A DNA stretch of 5,608 bases from Acidimicrobiia bacterium (GTDB lineage: Bacteria > Actinomycetota > Acidimicrobiia > IMCC26256 > JACDBD01). The stretch is taken from positions 1 through 5,608 of the forward strand of contig JAPSGP010000223.1 in assembly GCA_031177445.1 (NCBI GenBank). The letters run 5' to 3'. This document shows positions 1-5,099 of this stretch, in pieces (the first letter of the stretch is position 1; each line of letters starts with the position of its first letter). Position numbers and translations under genes: made by a program. The notes below the pieces were generated by a model that searched no databases, was not told where the DNA came from, and worked only from the letters and a program-made list of their open reading frames with translations.

Positions 1-261
1 GATGGCGGCGATGGCGGCATCGCGGCCGCGACCGAGATCTCGGGCACGCTCACCGACTTCCAGGTCTCGTCGGTCACTGGGGGCGGTGACGCGCTCGGCG
101 ACGTGGTCGTGCAGCTGGAGGTCGACGGCATGAAGGTGTCTGGTCGAGGCGTGTCGACGGACGTCGTCGAAGCGTCGGCCCGGGCGTATCTCAACGCCGT
201 CAACAAGGTGGTGCGGCTGCGCGAGCGCGGTGAGGTGCGCGACGTCGAAGTCGGTCCGTGA
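1..261 (+). CDS. leuA: 2-isopropylmalate synthase, C-terminal part (partial, cut by window start)
   Basis: This is the last 86 codons of a gene that begins before the window. LeuA condenses acetyl-CoA with 2-oxoisovalerate, the first committed step of leucine synthesis, in the cytoplasm. Only the end of the C-terminal regulatory (leucine-binding, LeuA dimerisation) domain is visible. Recognisable stretches are LTDFQVSSVTGGGDALGDV (about residues 16-34 of the fragment), then VSGRGVSTDVVEASARAYLN followed by AVNKVV, matching the family signature G-x-STD-x-x-x-ASA-x-AYLNA-x-N. The catalytic TIM barrel lies outside the window, so the catalytic residues cannot be checked. The homologous citramalate synthase and homocitrate synthase families share this domain, but the STDVVEASARAYLN form is what I associate with actinobacterial LeuA. 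The stop codon shares one base with the next gene's ATG, suggesting co-transcription or translational coupling. Confidence 0.85.
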   Translation, partial: DGGDGGIAAATEISGTLTDFQVSSVTGGGDALGDVVVQLEVDGMKVSGRGVSTDVVEASARAYLNAVNKVVRLRERGEVRDVEVGP

Positions 262-908
262 TGACCGCGTCATCGCCCGTCAACCTCTGGTCCGAGGCCT
301 CGTGGGCGCAGCGCTACCTGCGTGAGCGCGACGACATCCCGCACCGGGCGGAAGGGTTCGCCGCGCTCGTCGAGCTGCTCCCACCCGCGCCTCGGCGCGT
401 CCTCGACCTCGGCACCGGTGACGGGTACACGCTCGGGCTGGTGCGCGCGGTGCGACCGGGTGTCACCGGCGTGGGCGTCGACTTCTCGGCCGAGATGCTG
501 GGCCGGGCCCGCCAGCGGTTCGCCGGCGAGCGAATGGTCGAGATCGTCGAGCACGATCTCGACCATCCCCTCCCTGCGTCCCTCGGCCGGTTCGACGTCG
601 CGGTCTCGAGCTTTGCGATCCACCACTGCGTCGACGAGCGCAAGCGTGCGCTCTACGGCGAGGTCTTCCGGCTCCTCGAGCCGGGTGGGATGTTCTGCAA
701 TCTTGAGCACGTCGACTCGCCGACCCCCGAGCTCCACGAGGCGTTCCTGGCGTCACTGGGCAGGACGCCCGCAGACGACGACCCGTCGAACAAGCTCGTG
801 GCCGTCGAGCCGCAGCTCCGGTGGCTGCGAGAGATCGGGTTCATGCACGTCGACTGCCACTGGAAGTGGCGCGAGCTTGCGCTGCTCGCGGGGGTCAAGC
901 CCGGCTGA
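261..908 (+). CDS. Class I SAM-dependent methyltransferase
   Basis: A 215-residue Rossmann-fold methyltransferase that transfers a methyl group from S-adenosylmethionine to an unknown, probably small-molecule, substrate. Motif I is VLDLGTGDG (residues 47-55). The acidic residue ending beta-strand 2 is D74 (GVGVD). HDL (98-100) lies in the motif III region, motif IV is FDVAVSSFAIHH (111-122), and LLEPGGMF (138-145) is the usual strand-5 segment. Length and domain order fit stand-alone Methyltransf_25/Methyltransf_11 proteins. The C-terminal part (about 155-215) is rich in W, H and E and probably forms the substrate lid, which does not identify the substrate. I chose ATG 261 because it overlaps the leuA TGA by one base; GTG 258 is an alternative adding one residue. 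No strong Shine-Dalgarno sequence precedes it, consistent with coupling to leuA. Its 3' end overlaps the convergent hydrolase remnant by 14 bases. Confidence 0.92.
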   Translation: MTASSPVNLWSEASWAQRYLRERDDIPHRAEGFAALVELLPPAPRRVLDLGTGDGYTLGLVRAVRPGVTGVGVDFSAEMLGRARQRFAGERMVEIVEHDLDHPLPASLGRFDVAVSSFAIHHCVDERKRALYGEVFRLLEPGGMFCNLEHVDSPTPELHEAFLASLGRTPADDDPSNKLVAVEPQLRWLREIGFMHVDCHWKWRELALLAGVKPG

Positions 909-1100
909 CGCTCCGCCCCAAACCCTGCAGGAACTCGCTGACCGCGGTGTTGAAAGTCGCCGCCTGCGAGACGTTGGGCGCGTGCCCGGCGTCGGGAATC
1001 TCCACCCGAAGCCATGGCTGAGCAGGATCGCGGGGCCGGAACCCCTGACGGTGTACGCGATGCGCACGCCGTCGCGGACGAGACCGGGAATGGTGCGCTC
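895..1100 (-). pseudogene. Alpha/beta-hydrolase remnant with large internal deletion and frameshift
   Basis: Read on the minus strand, bases 1100 down to about 1006 encode the start of an alpha/beta-hydrolase: ERTIPGLVRDGVRIAYTVRG followed by SGPAILLSHGFG, the first strands plus the oxyanion HG loop. Directly after the HGFG codons, a frame two bases on encodes a typical hydrolase C-terminus: PWLRVEIPDAGHAPNVSQAA followed by TFNTAVSEFLQGLG, with the catalytic histidine in AGHAPN (codon 984-982) and a stop at 897-895. The whole middle of the protein is absent, including the nucleophile elbow, the acid residue and the cap (roughly 200 residues in family members), so the gene cannot make an active enzyme. 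The in-frame GTG at 1067 is the only plausible start left and has no clear ribosome binding site. It follows the VOC stop by only a few bases, so it was probably the last gene of that operon. The decay could also be an assembly error, which I consider less likely. Confidence 0.75.
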
Positions 1101-1101
1101 C

Positions 1102-1536
1102 CTACAGCTCGAACGGCTCGGCCGCGGTCACGAGGCTGGGGTCCCGCTTCCAGTCCTCGGAGACGTCGACGTACAGCTCGATCATGTTGCCGTCGGGATC
1201 GCGGACATAGATGCTCTGCGTGACCGTGTGGTCCATGGCGAAGTCGACCACGACGCCGTTCGACTCGAGCTCGTGCTTCGTCGCTCTGAGCTCGTCGACC
1301 GAGTCGCCGACCTTGAACGCGACGTGGAACAGCCCGGGCGCGTCCGGCGGGGCTGCCGGCCCGTCCCCGACCTCGATGATCCCGAAGTCGTGGTGGTTGC
1401 CGAGCGTGAAGAAGGTCATCGCCGGCGACTCCAGGCGCGCGGCCACAGCTATGCCGAGCTGCTCGGAGTAGAAGCGCTCCGAACGCTCGCGGTCACGCAC
1501 TTTCAGGAACGTGTGCCCCAACCCGACGACCTTCAT
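1102..1536 (-). CDS. VOC family protein (glyoxalase/extradiol-dioxygenase fold)
   Basis: A 144-residue single-domain vicinal oxygen chelate protein. The family includes glyoxalase I, bleomycin/fosfomycin resistance proteins and type I extradiol dioxygenases. The two beta-alpha-beta-beta-beta repeats are visible: GLGHTFLKVRD (5-15) with RSERFYSEQLG (18-28), and GLFHVAFKVGD (68-78) ending in YVRDPDGNMIELY (110-122). Probable metal ligands are H8, H71 and E120, with H49 or E55 as the fourth, so metal binding looks intact. The YxRDPDGNxIEL ending is the commonest signature of this family. The specific substrate cannot be read from the sequence. ATG 1536 is preceded by a good purine-rich ribosome binding site. 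The start lies 44 bases inside the 3' end of the preceding hydrolase-like gene. Confidence 0.93.
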   Translation of the reverse strand: MKVVGLGHTFLKVRDRERSERFYSEQLGIAVAARLESPAMTFFTLGNHHDFGIIEVGDGPAAPPDAPGLFHVAFKVGDSVDELRATKHELESNGVVVDFAMDHTVTQSIYVRDPDGNMIELYVDVSEDWKRDPSLVTAAEPFEL

Positions 1537-2125
1537 ACACGTTTCCTTTCACGACGGCGGTCGGCGGAGCCGCCGCCGTCGTCCTGTCAAGCGGCTCGCT
1601 CACGCTCGCCGCGCCCATGGTCTGCTCGCGCAGTGCGAGCCAGTCGATTATGGCCCGGTTGGTCAGGTCGGGGTCCCGGAGGTGGGCGAGCGGGCCGGAG
1701 CCAACGCAGACGTAGCTGATGATGCGGGGCTGAAAGGCCTCCAGGGCGTGGAGGTCATCCACCAGGGTGGCGCCGTGCTCGTCGGCGACGATGTGGACCT
1801 GATCGACGCCGAGGTCGTCGAGCACCTGCACGATCTGCGCAGCCCTCAACGAGTCGTCGAGCAGGAGGACCGGCGCGATCACGTAGTGATGAGCTGCGAG
1901 CGTCTCGATGCGAGCGTGCCACGACCACCAGGAGCCCGGCCGACCGCCCGCGACGAGTACGGGTGTCGTGTCGGTGCTGCCCGCGAGGAGGAAGTGATGC
2001 ACCGTGTTGCCGGCTCTGAGGAACCGGTGCGTGATGACGGTCGAGAGCACGAGCTCGTCGTAGTTGCCGGGATGGTCGTCGGTGACGGCGGGAGCGGTGG
2101 TTGGAGACGTCGTGGGGGCGATCAC
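1493..2125 (-). CDS. Truncated epoxide-hydrolase-like alpha/beta-hydrolase, probable pseudoenzyme
   Basis: A 210-residue protein resembling the N-terminal half of epoxide-hydrolase/haloalkane-dehalogenase-type alpha/beta-hydrolases. The stretch PVLVAGGRPGSWWSWHARIE (55-74) followed by TLAAHHYVIAP (75-85) corresponds to the family's HGFPESWYSWRHQI...LA..YRVIAP segment, but the oxyanion histidine is replaced by G60. VDQVHIVADEHGATLV (108-122 region) corresponds to the nucleophile elbow, where the family has GHDWGA. Here the position reads A114-D115-E116-H117-G118, with Glu in place of the nucleophilic Asp or Ser. The DxRGxGxS loop between them is missing, and no cap or C-terminal catalytic His region follows. 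It therefore looks non-catalytic; a binding or scaffold role is inference. GTG 2125 is chosen because GGAGGAGGT precedes it by 6 bases and it overlaps the upstream stop as GTGA. The last 44 bases overlap the VOC gene, so the present C-terminus may be an extension past a lost stop. Confidence 0.72.
   Translation of the reverse strand: MIAPTTSPTTAPAVTDDHPGNYDELVLSTVITHRFLRAGNTVHHFLLAGSTDTTPVLVAGGRPGSWWSWHARIETLAAHHYVIAPVLLLDDSLRAAQIVQVLDDLGVDQVHIVADEHGATLVDDLHALEAFQPRIISYVCVGSGPLAHLRDPDLTNRAIIDWLALREQTMGAASVSEPLDRTTAAAPPTAVVKGNVYEGRRVGAHVPESA
1541..1550 (-). promoter_or_regulatory. Ribosome binding site of the VOC gene
   Basis: On the minus strand this reads GAAAGGAAAC, with the AAAGGA core about 8 bases before ATG 1536. 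It supports that start even though it lies inside the coding region of the preceding gene. The strong hairpin at 1551-1582 abuts it directly. Confidence 0.7.
1551..1582 (-). other. Strong GC-rich hairpin directly upstream of the VOC ribosome binding site
   Basis: The plus strand holds arms ACGACGGCGG (1551-1560) and CGGC (1562-1565), pairing with GCCG (1569-1572) and CCGCCGTCGT (1573-1582). That gives a 14-pair stem with one bulged T (1561) and a GGA loop (1566-1568). In the minus-strand transcript it sits at the end of the hydrolase-like gene, encoding its TTAAAPPTAVV stretch, and ends one base before the VOC ribosome binding site. It lacks a following U-tract, so it is not a standard intrinsic terminator. 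Possible roles are mRNA stabilisation or processing between the two cistrons, or control of VOC translation. Chance in GC-rich coding sequence cannot be excluded. Confidence 0.6.
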
Positions 2126-2436
2126 GGGGAGACCTCCTCCTGGTCGGTGTCGGGCTGCTGGGTCGATTCCGAAGCTTCGAGCGCGGAGTCGCGGGCGCCG
2201 CCGTCCGGCGCGGGCACCGTCTCGCGGGGGCGCGTGCGGACGAGACTGCCGAGCGCGCCCGCGAGCCCGAGGCCGATGAGCAGCACCGCGACGATCCATC
2301 CCAGGTCGGCGTCCGAGTCCAGCGTGGACTCGGTGACCATGAGCGCCACCCCGACGCCGAGGAACACGATGCCGGCAAGCAGCGAGAACAGGTCGAGCGG
2401 GTGCCGTTCGTTCCGGCTGTCGGTCACGTTCGTCAC
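2122..2436 (-). CDS. Small two-helix membrane protein, unknown function
   Basis: A 104-residue protein that I do not recognise as a named family. It has a short polar N-terminus (1-13), a first hydrophobic helix LDLFSLLAGIVFLGVGVALM (about 14-33), a short acidic loop STLDSDADLG (37-46), and a second helix WIVAVLLIGLGLAGALGSLV (about 47-66). A cytoplasmic-looking basic turn RTRPR (67-71) follows, then an acidic, disordered-looking tail rich in E, D, S, P and Q. GTG 2436 is preceded by GAGGAGG at 5 bases. The longer open frame upstream, to 2655, overlaps the LiaF-like gene and looks like shadow sequence. It begins 34 bases after the stop of the PspC/LiaF-like gene and ends with a GTGA overlap onto the next gene, so the three genes are probably co-transcribed. 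A role in the inner membrane beside the PspC protein is inference. Confidence 0.8.
   Translation of the reverse strand: MTNVTDSRNERHPLDLFSLLAGIVFLGVGVALMVTESTLDSDADLGWIVAVLLIGLGLAGALGSLVRTRPRETVPAPDGGARDSALEASESTQQPDTDQEEVSP
2132..2140 (-). promoter_or_regulatory. Ribosome binding site of the hydrolase-like gene
   Basis: GGAGGAGGT on the minus strand, 6 bases before GTG 2125. It is the strongest Shine-Dalgarno match seen in the window. It lies inside the end of the small membrane protein gene and decides the GTG start. Confidence 0.8.
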
Positions 2437-2441
2437 GATCG

Positions 2442-2448
2442 CCTCCTC
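2442..2448 (-). promoter_or_regulatory. Ribosome binding site of the small membrane protein gene
   Basis: GAGGAGG on the minus strand, 5 bases before GTG 2436. It lies in the 34-base gap after the PspC/LiaF-like gene and fixes the start of the small membrane protein. Confidence 0.75.
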
Positions 2449-2470
2449 GTCGCGCGGGGGACCTGGTCGC

Positions 2471-3751
2471 TCATCGGTTGCCGAACACCTTGATCGCGCC
2501 GATCCCGCCACGCAGCTCGAGGCGCAGCCGGCCGCCGCCCTCGTCGCCCGGCCGCACAAGCCGCGTGTCCAGGCTCGTGCCGCCGTCGGGATCGGCTTCG
2601 CCGAAGTTGTCGGTCTCACCGATCGCGAGATGCTCCTCGAGCTCGACCCGGACACCGTCCGGGACCCAGACCCTCAGCTCACCGATGCCGACCGAAGCTT
2701 CCACCGCCTTGGTGCGACCCGAGAAGTCGACCCGGCGCAGGTCGAGGTCGAGCGAGCCGATGCCGAGCTCGTAGTCAGGCTCCACCGCGGCCAACGTTCG
2801 AGGCCGGTAGTCGCGCTCGCCGATGCCTCCACCGAGCGGCACGTCGAGCGCGCTGAACGACGCCGCCGCCAGCGTGAGCACGACCGCGGGTGCCACGAGC
2901 CAGCGGGCCCGTCCCCACCACGCGCCGACGACCAGGGCGGCGCCGATGATGGCCACGCCCCCGCCGAGGAGTGCCGCCGTGCTCAGGTCGATGACGTCGG
3001 CCGATTCGAGCAACGTCGCGATCCCACCGGCGACGAGCAGGACACACGCGGCGAGCGCGCCGAGCAATGAACGCGGGGAACGCTCCGGCGGTCGCGGCGG
3101 CGAGGGAAAGCGGGGCTGGGACCACGGGGCCGAGGGCGCCCCCGGGTCGTGCGGCGGCACGCCGGCGCCGCCGGCGTACGGGAACGGCGGCGCGGCCGGC
3201 GCTCGGTAGGGGACGGGCGGTGCTGGGGGCGGCGCGGGAGCGGGCGCAGCCGGTGGCGGAGGCATCGGGGTATCTCCTGTCGCTTGCGTGTCGCGCCGGC
3301 GCAGCCACAGCACGGCGCCGCCGATGAGGATCAGGCCGAGCGCCCAGACGACCTGCTCGTCGACCCAGAAGCCGAACCGCCCGACGGTCACGAGGAGGCC
3401 GATGCCGAGGAGGCAGCACCCGATGATCTGGCGCACGTCGAGGCGCTTGCCGGAGGTGGGCGGGGCGTCGTCCTCGGGGATCAGCAGCCAGCCGGCGACG
3501 TACGCGAGGACGCCCACGCCCGCGAACACCGCCGTGACGACGAAGCCGATGCGGACGACGACCGGGTCGATGTCGAGATAGCGGGCGATGCCGGAGGCGA
3601 CGCCGCCGAGCACCCGGTCGTCGCGCCGGCGAGTTAGCCGGCGCGCGGATCCGGTTGGAGTTGGCGAGCCCGGACCGGGGGCGGGAGGTACCGGCCCGGG
3701 CTCGGCGGCGGGAGACGGGGTATCGGTCGAGCTGTCGGTCACGGTGTCCAT
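2471..3751 (-). CDS. PspC-domain membrane protein with LiaF-like C-terminal domain
   Basis: A 426-residue membrane protein. Residues 1-36 are a Pro/Ser/Thr-rich cytoplasmic tail. A PspC domain follows at about 38-95 (RRDDRVLGGVASGIARYLDI, then GVGVLAYVAGWLLIPEDD), with a hydrophobic helix pair. Two more hydrophobic helices lie near 107-125 and 133-150, then a Pro/Ala-rich linker (about 160-225). Three further helices lie near 229-247, 258-277 and 283-303. The soluble C-terminus (315-426) has repeated short beta motifs: YELGIGSLDLDL, ASVGIGELRVWVP, HLAIGETDNF and GGIGAIKVFG. These resemble the LiaF C-terminal/DUF4097-type beta-solenoid. LiaF proteins restrain a LiaS-type kinase until cell-wall or membrane stress occurs; that role here is inference. 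The start is ATG 3751, or ATG 3754 immediately before it, with no clear Shine-Dalgarno. Continuation of the frame to 4639 is antisense to the kinase and was discarded. It is divergent from the kinase gene and heads the minus-strand operon. Confidence 0.88.
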   Translation of the reverse strand: MDTVTDSSTDTPSPAAEPGPVPPAPGPGSPTPTGSARRLTRRRDDRVLGGVASGIARYLDIDPVVVRIGFVVTAVFAGVGVLAYVAGWLLIPEDDAPPTSGKRLDVRQIIGCCLLGIGLLVTVGRFGFWVDEQVVWALGLILIGGAVLWLRRRDTQATGDTPMPPPPAAPAPAPPPAPPVPYRAPAAPPFPYAGGAGVPPHDPGAPSAPWSQPRFPSPPRPPERSPRSLLGALAACVLLVAGGIATLLESADVIDLSTAALLGGGVAIIGAALVVGAWWGRARWLVAPAVVLTLAAASFSALDVPLGGGIGERDYRPRTLAAVEPDYELGIGSLDLDLRRVDFSGRTKAVEASVGIGELRVWVPDGVRVELEEHLAIGETDNFGEADPDGGTSLDTRLVRPGDEGGGRLRLELRGGIGAIKVFGNR

Positions 3752-3754
3752 CAT

Positions 3755-3875
3755 CGACCGTCGGCCGAGGCTCGCCCATCGGGGAAGACCCTGATCGGAC
3801 CCCGAGGGACCCCGGGCCGTCCCGGGGGTGCGTCCCGGTTCTCGCGGCCCGGTGCCCCATGGGATCATCGACGGC
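3755..3875. promoter_or_regulatory. Divergent intergenic region, probable promoters for both operons
   Basis: These 121 bases separate the start codons of the PspC/LiaF-like gene and the PspC-kinase gene, so both promoters are expected here or within the gene starts. I see no convincing -10/-35 pair on either strand and no strong Shine-Dalgarno before either ATG. The transcripts may be leaderless or short-leadered, which is common in actinomycetes. A cluster of GGACCCCG direct repeats and a CCCCGGG/CCCGGGG inverted repeat lies at 3797-3827 and is the best operator candidate. Confidence 0.5.
3797..3827. repeat. Direct repeat plus palindrome, candidate operator
   Basis: GGACCCCG occurs at 3797-3804 and again at 3807-3814, a 10-base period that places both copies on the same face of the helix. 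The second copy runs into a perfect 7-base inverted repeat, CCCCGGG (3810-3816) and CCCGGGG (3821-3827), around CCGT. An overlapping GGGAC/GTCCC pair (3806-3810, 3819-3823) gives an alternative palindrome. NarL/LuxR-type regulators bind as dimers to inverted repeats, so autoregulation by the adjacent regulator is plausible. The very high GC content also makes chance symmetry possible. Confidence 0.4.
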
Positions 3876-5099
3876 ATGGAACAGGCGCAGCGCGGGGCGG
3901 TCGCCAAGCCCCGCCTGGCGCGGCGCAGCGACGGCAAGGTGATCGCCGGCGTCGCCGCCGGAGTCGCCGACCACCTCGGCCTCGACCGCAACCTGGTCCG
4001 GGTCGCCTTCGTCGTGCTGGGTGTCGTCAGCGGCGTCGGGGTGCTCGCGTACGTCGCCGGCTGGGTGCTGTTGCCGGTGGACGACGAAGCTGCCGCCCGG
4101 GCGCGGAGCACGGCGGGATGGGACTGGGTGCAGGCGGGGGCGCTGGCTGCCATCGTGCTCGGCCTGATGCTGCTGCTCGAGCCGCTCGGCCTGTGGCTGC
4201 CGGAGGAGGTCGCGATCCCGGTGACCCTGGGCGCCGGCGGGTTGGCGTTGCTCGTCGGCCGCAGCCGGTCCGGGCCCGGTGCCGGCGAGGCCGATCGCGC
4301 GGATCTCCTCACGACGATCACGGGTCGCGGCTCCGGCGCGGTGCTCCGGGTGGTCGTCGGGGTCGTCTTCGTCGTGAGCGGTGTGGGCGTGTTCCTCGCG
4401 ACCAGCGACGCCTTCAGCGCGGTGCGCCAGGGCGTACTCGCGACCGCGGTCATCGCGGGCGGGCTCGGGATGATCTTCGCACCGTGGCTGTGGCGACTCG
4501 GGCGGGCGCTGACGGAGGAGCGGCGCGAGCGCATCCGCTCCGAGGAGCGCGCCGAGATGGCGGCCCATCTCCACGACTCCGTCCTCCAGACGCTGGCCAT
4601 GATCCAGCGCCAGGCCGACGACCCGCGGACCATCACCACCCTGGCGCGCCAGCAGGAACGCGAGCTCCGGGGCTGGCTCTTCGATCAGGTACCTCCTTCA
4701 GCGGGTGACGACCTCGGTGGCGCGCTCGACGGCGCGGCCGCCGAGGTGGAGAGCCAGCACCGGGTGCCGATCGAAGTGGTGCGCGTCGGCGGCAACTGTC
4801 CGCTCGACGAGCGACTGCGGGCGCTGGTGCTGGCGGCCCGGGAAGCGATGGTCAACGCCGCGCTCCACTCGCAGGCGGACCAGGTCGCGGTGTACCTGGA
4901 GCTCGAGCCCGACCGCGCCACCGTTTTCGTCCGTGACCGGGGCGTGGGGTTCGATCGCGACGACGTCGCCGCCGATCGGCGCGGGATCGCCGAGTCGATC
5001 GAAGGGCGCATGCGCCGCCAGGGCGGCAAGGCCGTCGTGCGATCCACCCGGGGCGAGGGCACCGAGGTCGAGTTGGGCATGCCACGGGGTGCCGCATGA
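3876..5099 (+). CDS. PspC-domain sensor histidine kinase (HisKA_3 type)
   Basis: A 407-residue membrane kinase of a two-component system. An N-terminal PspC domain spans about 17-70 (SDGKVIAGVAAGVADHLGLD, then GVGVLAYVAGWVLLPVDD). Further hydrophobic helices lie near 86-103, 112-128, 154-175 and 186-206, with no sizeable extracytoplasmic domain, so sensing is probably within the membrane or through a partner. A charged helix, EERRERIRSEERAEM (214-228), leads to the phosphoacceptor box HLHDSVLQTLAMI, with H233 as the likely phosphorylated residue. In the ATPase domain the N box is AREAMVNAALH (E323, N327), the G1 box is DRGVGFD (354-360) and the G2-like end is GEGTEVEL (393-400). All key residues appear present. 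ATG 3876 is chosen just before the PspC domain; GTG 3828 would add 16 residues running through the palindrome. The stop overlaps the next gene's start as ATGA, tying it to its cognate regulator. Confidence 0.93.
   Translation: MEQAQRGAVAKPRLARRSDGKVIAGVAAGVADHLGLDRNLVRVAFVVLGVVSGVGVLAYVAGWVLLPVDDEAAARARSTAGWDWVQAGALAAIVLGLMLLLEPLGLWLPEEVAIPVTLGAGGLALLVGRSRSGPGAGEADRADLLTTITGRGSGAVLRVVVGVVFVVSGVGVFLATSDAFSAVRQGVLATAVIAGGLGMIFAPWLWRLGRALTEERRERIRSEERAEMAAHLHDSVLQTLAMIQRQADDPRTITTLARQQERELRGWLFDQVPPSAGDDLGGALDGAAAEVESQHRVPIEVVRVGGNCPLDERLRALVLAAREAMVNAALHSQADQVAVYLELEPDRATVFVRDRGVGFDRDDVAADRRGIAESIEGRMRRQGGKAVVRSTRGEGTEVELGMPRGAA

Noticed and set aside
753..1067. Minus-strand open frame of 104 codons starting with a hydrolase-like segment
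   Set aside because: Only its first ~20 residues match an alpha/beta-hydrolase. After HGFG it is out of frame and antisense to the methyltransferase. The true continuation is in another frame, so it is listed as a pseudogene.
1551..1582. Hairpin considered as an intrinsic terminator
   Set aside because: Neither strand has a T-tract after the stem. On the minus strand it is followed at once by a ribosome binding site.
1585..1590. TTGACA on the minus strand, a perfect sigma70-type -35 hexamer
   Set aside because: No -10-like hexamer lies 16-18 bases downstream (the spacing falls on CCGCCG), and it is inside a coding region, so it is probably chance.
2437..2655. Upstream extension of the small membrane protein
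   Set aside because: The added 73 codons overlap the LiaF-like domain in another frame and read as low-complexity Ser/Arg/Ala. GTG 2436 has a good ribosome binding site.
1511..3070. Long plus-strand open frame (519 codons) opposite the minus operon
   Set aside because: The translation is low-complexity and arginine-rich with no domain. It is antisense to four genes with recognisable folds or good ribosome binding sites, as expected from high-GC shadow frames.
3180..3270. GC-rich near-repetitive stretch considered as a DNA repeat array
   Set aside because: It encodes the Pro/Ala linker of the LiaF-like protein. The apparent repetition comes from proline and alanine codons, with no exact repeat unit.
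3755..4639. Upstream extension of the PspC/LiaF-like frame by nearly 300 codons
   Set aside because: It would run antisense through the kinase gene and encodes Ser/Arg/Pro-rich sequence with no domain. The PspC domain starts shortly after ATG 3751/3754.
4118..4708. Plus-strand 196-codon frame inside the kinase gene
   Set aside because: Gly/Arg-rich shadow of the kinase in another frame. The kinase frame holds all the conserved motifs.
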